64,000 nt of DNA, from NCBI GenBank assembly GCA_030765525.1, contig JAVCCK010000034.1, forward strand, positions 180,710 through 244,709. Reading direction: 5' to 3'. The notes under the pieces were generated by a model. The model was not told the origin of the DNA, did no database searches, and saw nothing but the letters and a program-made list of their open reading frames with translations. This DNA is from Candidatus Lernaella stagnicola (GTDB taxonomy: Bacteria > Lernaellota > Lernaellaia > Lernaellales > Lernaellaceae). Both the position numbers and the translations under genes were made by a program. Every line of letters starts with the position of its first letter. The first letter of the stretch is position 1. Positions 22,133 to 29,192 of the stretch are shown in pieces.

Positions 22133-24907
22133 GTGACGGCAACACATCGGCGAAGCTGGCGGGAACGAATCCTGGCGCGATGGGGAGCGTTGTGTCACGA
22201 CCACGCCGGGTTGGTCACGTTGATCGCGCTCGCGATCACCGCGTTTTTTAGCTACTTCGCCGCCACGATCGATATCAACCTCGGCTTTTTGGCGTTGCTC
22301 GACGAGAATGACCCGCTCGTGCAACGCGTGCAGGACGCCAACGATAATTTCGGCGACCTGTCCTATATGGTCGTCGGCCTGACCACGCCCGCCGGTGAAG
22401 CTGCCGACAAACAACGCCTCATTCGTTTCGCGCACACTCTTGCCCCGAAATTGAAAAAGCACCCGGATTTGATCGGGCGCGTCGTGGCGCGGGTTGAATT
22501 GGACGAGATGATGCGCTGGGCGCCGCTTTTCCTTTCCGAGAACGAAGTGGCGGAATTCGTCGCCGAATCCAAAGAGCGGCAGGGAGATTTGCGCGCCCTG
22601 TTTCGTGACGTCCGTCTCGTACCTTTCCTCGATCGGATGAACGAGACACTGGAACGGGAAATCATCGAAGAGGAAGAAATCACCGACGAGGCCGACGCGT
22701 TGCAACGGCTCCAAGCTCTCGGGGCGTTCTACGAAACGGCATGGAGCTATTTGGACGACGACCCGGAGACCGAGGCCGGCCCCGCCAAGCGTTCGCTTCG
22801 CAAACTGGTGCTGCCCGCCGGCGATGATGAAATAACGGACGACGACTACTTTTTCTACGACAACGACCGCCTGTTGGTGATGCGCGTGATGACGCCGCGT
22901 CCCGCCGACGATTACATCTACATCGAAGAAGTGCTGGCGATGGTCGATGCGGCCGTGGCCGACGTGAAGCGCGAAGTACCCGGGGTGGAAGTGCTGCTGG
23001 CCGGCAACATGCCGGTCATGCGCGACGAACATCAAGCCTTGGTGCACGACATGAAATTCACGACGCTTGCTTCGCTGGTGATCGTGCTGATCATTTTCGC
23101 CGTCGTGTTCCGCAAGCTCACTGACCTGGTGCTCATCGCCGTGTGCCTGCTGTCCGGGCTGGGCATCACCTTCGGCGTAACCGAATTCGCCATCGGCTAT
23201 CTCAGCCTGCTCACCGCGTTTTTCGGCGCGATCATGATCGGTTTGGGTATCGATTTCGCCATCCACTTGATCAGCCGGTACGGCGAGGGCATCCGCCAAG
23301 GTTTGGCCGTTCGCGAGGCGATTATCAACGGCATGGCCGGTGCCGGTCCCGGCATTCTGACGGGCGGCATCACGACGGCGGCGGCGTTTCTCGTATTAAT
23401 GATCGCCCGCTTCAAGGGTCTGGCGCAGCTCGGTTTCGTTTCGGGAATGGGCATTCTGGTGATGCTCCTGCTGATGTTCACGTTGTTGCCCGCGCTGATC
23501 GCGTTGCGCGACCGGCGTAAAGTCTCCGCCGAACTGACGATTCGCAGCATCGGTGATTCGGTGCCGCTCGGGCGTCTGGCTGATTTGGCGATCGATCGAC
23601 CCAAACTGGCGACGGTCGTCATATTGATCGTGAGCATTTTGGCGGCGTTCGGCGTGTGGCGCAGCTCGTTCAACTACGACTACCGCAGCCTGGAACCTCG
23701 CGGATCGATTGCCTTGGCTCATATCGACGAAGTGGAAAAGCGACTGGGATTCAGCATCGACTACGCCATGTATTTCGGCGACACGGTCGAGGATTGCCGG
23801 CGGCTGGCTGCGGCGGTCGAACAAAAACCGACCATTGCCAAGGTCGACGCGATATCCGACTACGTGCCTGAAAACCAAGCGGCGAAGAATCTTCGGTTGC
23901 GGGAACTGGCGCCGATATTCGCCGACATCACGGTCCAAGAGCGACCCGCCGCACGCGCTTCGTTCGCGCCGGAGGATTTGCGCGCATATGCCGCGGCCGC
24001 CCGCGGTAGTGCCCGAGTTGTGCGGGCGGTGCTGCAACTGGCCATTCTTGGCGGGCAGTTCGATGTCGAGGACGAAGCCCGCCGCGTGGTCGAGCAGGTA
24101 AACGATTTCGCCACGCGGGTGGAACGCGTCGCCGTGGAAAAGCCGGCGCAAGTTGGTGCGATGCGGTACGAGGGCTTCGTGGCGGCGGAACTGGAGTCGC
24201 TGCTGGAGAATTTACGTATGGCGACCAAGGGCGAGGTCCTCACGGTCGCACGCCTACCCGAGCAGATTCGTGAAAATTTCCTTGGTCACGACGGCCGCAT
24301 GGCAGTGTTCGCCTATCCGACCGGCAACGTGTGGAACAAGCAGTTCATGGCGGAGCACAACAACGAAGTGCTCTCGGTGGACCCCTCGGCGATTTCCGTG
24401 CCGATCCTTTTTGAGCGTGTTTTCGCCAACATTATAGAAGATTTTCGCAGTTCGATTTGGTTCTCGCTCGCGGCGGTTTTCCTATTGGTGATTTTGGATT
24501 TCCGGCGGCCGCTCACCAGTATCCTGGCGTTGGTGCCCTTGATGGTCGGCGCGCTCTGGATGGTGGGCGCCATGCCTTACATCGGCATGCGATTCAACTT
24601 GGTCAACGTGGCGATCGTCCCGCTCATTTTGGGAATCGGCATCGATAACGGGGTCCACATTCTGCATCGCTACCGCATGGAACAGGAACGACGAGTGCAC
24701 GCGGCGGTCGAGCATACCGGGAAAGCGATTCTGCTCTCGTCGCTGACGACCATGGCCGGTTTCGGCATGCTCGGGCTGGCGACCTATGTGGCGATCGGCT
24801 CTCTCGGGCAACTGTTGGTGATCGGTGTGGGTGCGTGTTTCGTCACCTCGGTCTTCGTGCTGCCGTTGATCCTGGCGCGTATCGATCGAAAAGGCTGGAA
24901 GGTATAA
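22133..24907 (+). CDS. RND/MMPL-superfamily exporter
   Basis: 924 residues from GTG 22133, which has GAGG about 10 bases upstream; a TTG at 22109 is an alternative. One helix at about 20-40 precedes a large soluble loop (about 45-290). A cluster of five to six helices follows (about 300-460, including GIDFAIHLISRYGEG). A second loop and second cluster lie at about 755-920 (LGIGIDNGVHILHRYRMEQE). The duplicated topology and the GxGxDxxxH-type motifs in helix 4 and helix 10 are hallmarks of the RND superfamily. The MMPL/hopanoid-type exporter branch is most likely. Substrate unknown; lipids are the usual cargo of this branch. It appears monocistronic. Confidence 0.9.
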   Translation: MTATHRRSWRERILARWGALCHDHAGLVTLIALAITAFFSYFAATIDINLGFLALLDENDPLVQRVQDANDNFGDLSYMVVGLTTPAGEAADKQRLIRFAHTLAPKLKKHPDLIGRVVARVELDEMMRWAPLFLSENEVAEFVAESKERQGDLRALFRDVRLVPFLDRMNETLEREIIEEEEITDEADALQRLQALGAFYETAWSYLDDDPETEAGPAKRSLRKLVLPAGDDEITDDDYFFYDNDRLLVMRVMTPRPADDYIYIEEVLAMVDAAVADVKREVPGVEVLLAGNMPVMRDEHQALVHDMKFTTLASLVIVLIIFAVVFRKLTDLVLIAVCLLSGLGITFGVTEFAIGYLSLLTAFFGAIMIGLGIDFAIHLISRYGEGIRQGLAVREAIINGMAGAGPGILTGGITTAAAFLVLMIARFKGLAQLGFVSGMGILVMLLLMFTLLPALIALRDRRKVSAELTIRSIGDSVPLGRLADLAIDRPKLATVVILIVSILAAFGVWRSSFNYDYRSLEPRGSIALAHIDEVEKRLGFSIDYAMYFGDTVEDCRRLAAAVEQKPTIAKVDAISDYVPENQAAKNLRLRELAPIFADITVQERPAARASFAPEDLRAYAAAARGSARVVRAVLQLAILGGQFDVEDEARRVVEQVNDFATRVERVAVEKPAQVGAMRYEGFVAAELESLLENLRMATKGEVLTVARLPEQIRENFLGHDGRMAVFAYPTGNVWNKQFMAEHNNEVLSVDPSAISVPILFERVFANIIEDFRSSIWFSLAAVFLLVILDFRRPLTSILALVPLMVGALWMVGAMPYIGMRFNLVNVAIVPLILGIGIDNGVHILHRYRMEQERRVHAAVEHTGKAILLSSLTTMAGFGMLGLATYVAIGSLGQLLVIGVGACFVTSVFVLPLILARIDRKGWKV

Positions 24908-24938
24908 CCTGTGCTGATCTCGCGGGCGTGCCGCCGCG

Positions 24939-24968
24939 TTGACGAATGGTGGGTCCATTGCCTACGAT
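24939..24968 (+). promoter_or_regulatory. Probable promoter of the first Asp-rich lipoprotein gene
   Basis: TTGACG, 18 bases, TACGAT, about 60 bases before the start codon at 25030. Confidence 0.5.
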
Positions 24969-25029
24969 CAGTGCAGCCTGTGACCGATGGCGACAACGCC
25001 GATTGCCTACCGAAGCGGAGGTTTGACCG

Positions 25030-25722
25030 ATGAATGCGTGGCGTCTTGCTCTCTCTATCTTGCTTGCCCTTTGTCTCGCCGGCACCGTTGTCGGTGCGTG
25101 CGACGACGATGACGACGACAACGACGACAACAACGATTCCTCCCCGGCGGACGATGATGATGACGATGACAACGATGACGACGACAACAACGACGACACG
25201 TCGCCGATCGACGATGATGATGACGACAACGACGACGACGACGATGACACGACACCGGCCGACTATAGCTGCGACGAGGTGGCTGACGGTCTGTTCAACA
25301 CCTGCGCCATGACCCTCAACGATATACACGGTGTCGCCCAGGGGGAAGATGATCTCGAACAATGGTGCGGCTTATCCGAGGAGCTATTCACCGCAAAAAC
25401 CGTCGCCCCCTTTTGGAACTGCATGGGCGTATGCAGCTTCGACGAAGATTGCGAAACGGCGTGCTTGGATGCCTGTCTGAACCCGCCTGATCCGGGAACC
25501 GGCTGCGCAACCGCGGTGCACGGCGTTTACGCTTGCGGCGTCGCCTTCGTGTTCGTTGGTACGCCCTTGTATATCCCTGAGATGGACCTGCAGGCCGTGT
25601 GCGGCGATTACGCGGTCGTCGATTGGACTTGCGCGCAAGGCTGCGTCGATTCGCTCACGTGTTCGAATCCACCGACCGCGCCCGAGACGATGGCGATGAT
25701 TACCTGCCTTGGCGACTGCTGA
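25030..25722 (+). CDS. Asp-rich-linker lipoprotein with Cys-rich C-terminal domain (paralog 1)
   Basis: 230 residues; GGAGG 7 bases before ATG. A lipoprotein signal ends VVGAC (Cys24). It is followed by about 50 residues that are almost only Asp and Asn, broken by short SSPA, TSPI and TTPA islands. The C-terminal domain from YSCDEVADG to the end has 14 Cys in a pattern shared with the next gene: CDEVADG, NTCAMTL, WCGLSEELF, FWNCMGVC, CETACLDAC, NPPDPGTGC, GVYACGV, TCAQGCVDSLTCSNPP. The even Cys count suggests disulfides outside the cytoplasm. The acidic linker may bind divalent cations or extend the domain from the membrane. Family unknown to me. Confidence 0.85.
   Translation: MNAWRLALSILLALCLAGTVVGACDDDDDDNDDNNDSSPADDDDDDDNDDDDNNDDTSPIDDDDDDNDDDDDDTTPADYSCDEVADGLFNTCAMTLNDIHGVAQGEDDLEQWCGLSEELFTAKTVAPFWNCMGVCSFDEDCETACLDACLNPPDPGTGCATAVHGVYACGVAFVFVGTPLYIPEMDLQAVCGDYAVVDWTCAQGCVDSLTCSNPPTAPETMAMITCLGDC
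25102..25256 (+). repeat. GAC/GAT/AAC trinucleotide-type low-complexity tract (codes Asp/Asn linker)
   Basis: Nearly uninterrupted Asp and Asn codons with mixed GAC and GAT usage. The mix of synonymous codons suggests the amino-acid composition is selected, rather than a recent slippage expansion of a single triplet. Confidence 0.85.
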
Positions 25723-25767
25723 GCGTGCGCCCGGCCGGTGGCATCACCGCGTCCGCGCTGCACTGAA

Positions 25768-25795
25768 TTGTATTCGCGCCTAGTTTTGCTACAAT
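25768..25795 (+). promoter_or_regulatory. Promoter of the second Asp-rich lipoprotein gene
   Basis: TTGTAT, 16 bases, TACAAT, about 31 bases before the start codon at 25827. Confidence 0.6.
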
Positions 25796-25826
25796 TTAGC
25801 CGAATAGTGAAGAAAAGAGGTTCAGA

Positions 25827-26627
25827 ATGACTCGTGTCGACAAGCTAGTTTGGTTGATGGCGATCTTGCTCACCCTGTCTATGGCTTTCTACATCGCGTG
25901 CGGCAGCAGCAGCGATGACACCGGCAGCACTCGCAGCCCCGTCACGGGCGGCGACGACGACACCCCGAGCCCGGGGGCTGGTGGGGGAGGCGACGACGAT
26001 GATGACACCGCGGCGGACGACGATACGAGCGCCGACGACGACACAGGTGGCGACGACGATACCGGCACCGACGATGATACCGGCGGCGACGACGACACCG
26101 GCGCCGACGACGATACGGCGGTCGACGATGACGACGATGATGACACTCCCGATTATACTTGCTCCCAGGTCGCCGACGGCTCGATCAATACGTGCAGCCG
26201 GGATCTGAACGGCGTCAGCGGCACGCCGGTCGGCCAAACCGGTATGCAAGCGTGGTGCGAAGCGACCGAGAATCTATTCGGCGGCAAGGCGCTATCCTCG
26301 GTGTTCTGGAACTGCTGGGGGGATTGCGTCTTCGAGCAGTCGTGCGGCGAGCCGTGTTTTTCCGCGTGCGAAAATCCACCCGTGCCGGGTTCGGGTTGCG
26401 GCGCTACGGCGGGCGGCCTGTACGCGTGCGGTGTGCACATTCAAATCGATACGAGCGATTACTTTATTCAACTTCTCGACCTGCTCGAGTTTTGCGAATA
26501 CATGACCGAATGGCCGTGGGAATGCTACCAAACGTGCGTGGACACCGTGTCGTGCTCGACGCCGCCGACGCCTAGTCAGACCAACAACATGTTTACGTGC
26601 ATGGAAGGGTGTTGGTCGAAAAAATAG
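25827..26627 (+). CDS. Asp-rich-linker lipoprotein with Cys-rich C-terminal domain (paralog 2)
   Basis: 266 residues. AGAGG precedes the ATG. The signal ends in FYIAC (Cys25). A Gly/Pro patch and about 50 residues of repeated DDDTG/A-type units form the linker. The C-terminal domain aligns end to end with that of the upstream gene: YTCSQVADG, INTCSRDLNG, WCEATENLFGGK, FWNCWGDC, CGEPCFSAC, NPPVPGSGC, GLYACGV, CYQTCVDTVSCSTPP. The linkers differ (pure D/N in one, DDDTG units in the other) while the domains are similar, so this is an old tandem duplication with linkers evolving freely. Function unknown; surface or periplasmic. Confidence 0.85.
   Translation: MTRVDKLVWLMAILLTLSMAFYIACGSSSDDTGSTRSPVTGGDDDTPSPGAGGGGDDDDDTAADDDTSADDDTGGDDDTGTDDDTGGDDDTGADDDTAVDDDDDDDTPDYTCSQVADGSINTCSRDLNGVSGTPVGQTGMQAWCEATENLFGGKALSSVFWNCWGDCVFEQSCGEPCFSACENPPVPGSGCGATAGGLYACGVHIQIDTSDYFIQLLDLLEFCEYMTEWPWECYQTCVDTVSCSTPPTPSQTNNMFTCMEGCWSKK
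25991..26144 (+). repeat. Second Asp-coding low-complexity tract
   Basis: Imperfect units coding GDDDT, ADDDT and TDDDT, with GAC and GAT alternating. Encodes the linker of the second lipoprotein. Confidence 0.8.
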
Positions 26628-26669
26628 GGAACGACAGGCGCGGTCCGCTGAAATCATTCGAGGTTATCC

Positions 26670-27839
26670 ATGGCTGCTAACGTGGCGATTCGCCGCTGTG
26701 CGGATTACGACCGGGACAACGTTCACCGGGCGGTGGGAGAAGCCATCGCCGCAGTCGTCGATTTACCGACGCTGGTGCGCGACAAGCGCGTGTTCATTAA
26801 AGTGAATTTCCTTTCCGACGCTCCGCCCGAGAGCGCCGTGTGCACGCATCCGGAAATCGCCCGTGCGCTGATTCGTTGGTGCCTTGAAGCTGGCGCGGCC
26901 GAAGTTGCGGTCGGCGACATGCCGGGCATGCACTTGACCGACCGCCCGGAACTCCCTTTCGAACGAAGCGGGCTGGCGCCGGTTTGCCGCGAGGAAGGAG
27001 CGCGCGTCGCACCGCTCAGCGGCCGGGGATACCGCGAAGTGGAAGTGCCCGGCGCGCGGCGTCTGCACCATTTGATGTTTGCGTGTGAGTTGCTCGACGC
27101 GGACGTGGTCATCAACGCACCGAAACTTAAATCACACATCCAAGCACTCTACACCGGCGCGATAAAAAACTGGTTCGGCGCCATCGCCAATCGCGACCGG
27201 AAGCGAAGCCACCACTTCACCGAATTGGAACCCTTTTCGGAATGCGTGGTCGATATATTCCGGGTGCGGCCGCCGGATCTCACGGTCATGGACGGTGTGA
27301 TCGGCATGGAAGGGAGCGGTCCGCAGGAAGGCGACCCGCGTCAGCTCGGATTGGTGCTGGCTTCGACCGACGCGGTCGCGCTGGACACGGTGTCGATGGA
27401 GTGTGTCGATTATTCGCGCATGAAAGTGCCGCAAGTGCGCATCGCCGCCGAAGAGGGGCTGGGCGAAGCCGATTTGTCGAAAATTACGATTGACGGTCCC
27501 CCGTTCGACGAAGTGCGCCAACGCTTCGCGACGCCTCCTACTGCGTTCGTGACGATGCCGAAATTCATGACTAAGCTGGCGTTTCGCTTTTGGCGTATTC
27601 GTCCGGAAATCCTGGCCGACAAGTGCCAGGTCTGCGGAGCGTGCGAACGCATGTGCCCCGTCGGAGCCATCAGCATGACGCCGGAGTGCGCCGTGATCGA
27701 CTACACCAACTGCATCGAGTGCTTTTGCTGCCACGAATCCTGCCCGCATCGCGCCATCGGCGAGGATATGACCCTTCTTTATCGACTTCATCGCTACATC
27801 GCCGAACGAAAACAGCGCCGCACCGCGATCCAAAAATAA
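26670..27839 (+). CDS. DUF362 domain protein with C-terminal 2x[4Fe-4S] ferredoxin
   Basis: 389 residues; GAGG before the ATG. Residues about 1-290 match the DUF362 family: KVNFLSDAPPESAVCTHPE, GDMPGMH, INAPKLKSHIQALYTGAIKNWFG, VMDGVIGMEGSGPQ and ASTDAVALD. Residues about 315-375 hold two ferredoxin motifs: CQVCGACERMCP and CIECFCCHESCP, enough for two [4Fe-4S] clusters. DUF362-ferredoxin proteins are widespread in anaerobes and are thought to carry out or regulate redox reactions, but no reaction is established. No signal is present, so it is cytoplasmic. It follows the lipoprotein gene by 42 bases with no visible terminator. Confidence 0.88.
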   Translation: MAANVAIRRCADYDRDNVHRAVGEAIAAVVDLPTLVRDKRVFIKVNFLSDAPPESAVCTHPEIARALIRWCLEAGAAEVAVGDMPGMHLTDRPELPFERSGLAPVCREEGARVAPLSGRGYREVEVPGARRLHHLMFACELLDADVVINAPKLKSHIQALYTGAIKNWFGAIANRDRKRSHHFTELEPFSECVVDIFRVRPPDLTVMDGVIGMEGSGPQEGDPRQLGLVLASTDAVALDTVSMECVDYSRMKVPQVRIAAEEGLGEADLSKITIDGPPFDEVRQRFATPPTAFVTMPKFMTKLAFRFWRIRPEILADKCQVCGACERMCPVGAISMTPECAVIDYTNCIECFCCHESCPHRAIGEDMTLLYRLHRYIAERKQRRTAIQK

Positions 27840-28123
27840 GGTGAGGCGGCCGCGAGGGCCGCCCCGGAGGATGAGGAGGTTGTTTGAGTGTGGCATCGCA
27901 CGTTGTGGCAGTACGTGCATAAAATTGGTCGCGACTCGGCGTCGTTACTTACAGGCCGGCCATAAAAAAAAGGGGCAACTCAATGGTCGCCCGAGAGGTA
28001 AGGAGGATGGTTCGTCAGATCCTTGCAGGACCTAAGGCGAGGAATCGGAAACAATTCCTTCAAGCCTTCAAATTGGTTGTCGTTGGCCGGGGCGATAACT
28101 TACAGTCGCAGGACCCTGCGCGT
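27840..28123 (+). other. Structured intergenic region upstream of the his promoter
   Basis: No protein-coding gene is supported. Several inverted repeats are visible: GGCGGCC with GGCCGCC just after the DUF362 stop (no T tail), AAGGC-N-AGGAAT with ATTCCT-N-GCCTT at 28034-28068, AGATCC with AGGACCT at about 28018-28033, and CGCAGG with CCTGCG at about 28107-28120. A terminator for the minus strand lies at 27964-27992. Together they suggest a structured RNA, more likely transcribed from the minus strand. Confidence 0.4.
27964..27992 (-). terminator. Strong minus-strand intrinsic terminator without an annotated gene
   Basis: On the minus strand GGGCGAC, loop CATTGA, GTTGCCC, then C and eight T residues. 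No annotated minus-strand gene lies upstream for 7 kb, because the his operon is on the plus strand. It therefore probably ends a short unannotated transcript. Confidence 0.75.
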
Positions 28124-28152
28124 TTGACATCAGCTTTGCCGCGGCCTATTTT
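28124..28152 (+). promoter_or_regulatory. Promoter of the histidine operon
   Basis: TTGACA, 17 bases, TATTTT. Predicted transcription start is near 28159, giving a leader of about 145 bases before hisG. Confidence 0.8.
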
Positions 28153-28175
28153 TAGCGGCTATGAGAGAGAGTTTG

Positions 28176-28235
28176 ATGATTCGCGGTCGGCATCATCGCT
28201 TCCCGGCGACACCGGGGGGCCGGGTGATGGTTTAG
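28176..28235 (+). CDS. Candidate his leader peptide
   Basis: A 19-codon frame, MIRGRHHRFPATPGGRVMV, preceded by a GAGAGAG purine tract. An in-frame ATG at 28161 would add five residues. Two adjacent His codons sit at 28191-28196. The short frame ends inside the first arm of an alternative RNA helix, as in classical attenuators. Only two His codons are present, fewer than in the enterobacterial hisL, so this is a candidate rather than a certain leader. Confidence 0.45.
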   Translation: MIRGRHHRFPATPGGRVMV

Positions 28236-28286
28236 GTATTCAACGAAGCACCATCCGCGCCGGCCCCGGGGCCGGCGCTTGCGTTT
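28212..28286 (+). promoter_or_regulatory. Attenuator-like RNA switch before hisG
   Basis: A perfect GC palindrome at 28257-28278 (GCGCCGGCC then GGCCGGCGC around CCGG) is followed by TTGCGTTT and can act as a terminator. Its left arm can instead pair with upstream bases. GGGGCCGG at 28216-28223 pairs with CCGGCCCC at 28260-28267, and GATGG at 28226-28230 pairs with CCATC at 28251-28255. A ribosome paused on the His codons would leave the upstream arm free and block the terminator. The T tail is weak, which is the main caveat. Confidence 0.5.
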
Positions 28287-28302
28287 AAAGAAAGGACCGC
28301 CC

Positions 28303-29184
28303 ATGAGTCCGCACCGAAACGGCGACCAACTTCGACTGGCTTTGCCTAAGGGGCACATGCAGAAAAGCGTGTTGCAGCTTATAGCCGATGCCGGCATTCG
28401 TTTAGACGGTAGCGAGCGCGATTACCGGCCGCGGATCTCTCTGGCGAACACCAACGTCAAGCTGCTCAAACCGCAAAACATCGTCGAGATGCTGCAAGTC
28501 GGTTCGCGGGACATCGGTTTTGCCGGGCGCGATTGGGTTGTTGAACTCGAATTGGATGAAGAACTCGAGGAACTGCTCGACACCGGGCTCGACCCCGTGC
28601 GCTTGGTGGCCGCCGCGCCGATCTCGTTGCTGCAAGACGGTAAGCTGCCGCGCCAAAAGTTCGTTGTCGCTTCCGAATACGAGCGTATCAGCCGGGATTG
28701 GATCGCCGCGCAAGGACTCGACGCCACGCTGGTCCGCTCCTTCGGCGCGACCGAAGTGTTCCCTCCAGAGGACGCCGATATCATCGTGGACAACACCGCA
28801 ACCGGCAGCACCTTGCGGCAGAATCAACTGGCGATCGTCGACGAACTGCTCCTATCCTCAACGCGGCTATACGCCAACCGCGACGCGCGGGACAACCCCA
28901 TGTTACGCGGCCGCATCGACGATCTCGTGTTGTTGCTTCGTAGCGTGCTGGATGCGCGCCAACGGGTGATGCTCGAACTCAACTGCCCACAAGACAAAAT
29001 CGAAGAAGTGATCGCCCTGCTGCCGGCCATGCGCCGGCCCACCGTAGCCCCGCTTTACGGCGAGGACGGCTTCGCGGTCAAAGCGGCGGTCCCGCGGGCC
29101 ATGCTGCCCGAACTCATCCCTCAACTGCGGGCCCACGGCGGTACGGACATCGTCGTGACGGCTCTCGATCACCTGGTAACGTGA
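28303..29184 (+). CDS. hisG: ATP phosphoribosyltransferase, long form
   Basis: 293 residues. ATG at 28303 with GAAAGGA upstream; an earlier in-frame start at 28279 lies in the attenuator and is rejected. HisG condenses ATP with PRPP, the first committed step of histidine synthesis. LALPKGHMQ near the N-terminus, VGSRDIGFAGRDW, and the PRPP loop region DIIVDNTATGSTLRQN mark the catalytic domain. The C-terminal about 75 residues (LELNCPQDKIEEVIALLPAM and following) form the ACT-like regulatory domain of the long form, which is inhibited by histidine and needs no HisZ. First gene of the operon. Confidence 0.96.
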   Translation: MSPHRNGDQLRLALPKGHMQKSVLQLIADAGIRLDGSERDYRPRISLANTNVKLLKPQNIVEMLQVGSRDIGFAGRDWVVELELDEELEELLDTGLDPVRLVAAAPISLLQDGKLPRQKFVVASEYERISRDWIAAQGLDATLVRSFGATEVFPPEDADIIVDNTATGSTLRQNQLAIVDELLLSSTRLYANRDARDNPMLRGRIDDLVLLLRSVLDARQRVMLELNCPQDKIEEVIALLPAMRRPTVAPLYGEDGFAVKAAVPRAMLPELIPQLRAHGGTDIVVTALDHLVT

Positions 29185-29192
29185 GGCGGCCG

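Noticed and set aside
24911..25030. 39-codon GTG frame before the first Asp-rich lipoprotein
   Set aside because: It has a weak upstream purine tract, but the promoter of the next gene lies inside it and the peptide shows no protein-like pattern.
25102..26144. Asp-coding tracts as CRISPR or microsatellite
   Set aside because: No spacer-repeat structure; codons are mixed GAC/GAT and the frame is open, so these are coding linkers.
27964..28160. 6S RNA, SRP RNA, RNase P RNA or tmRNA on the minus strand
   Set aside because: The diagnostic conserved sequences of these RNAs were not found; only generic hairpins are visible.
27983..28288. 101-residue plus-strand frame before hisG
   Set aside because: It crosses the his promoter and attenuator, lacks a suitable ribosome-binding site, and its composition changes along the RNA structures.
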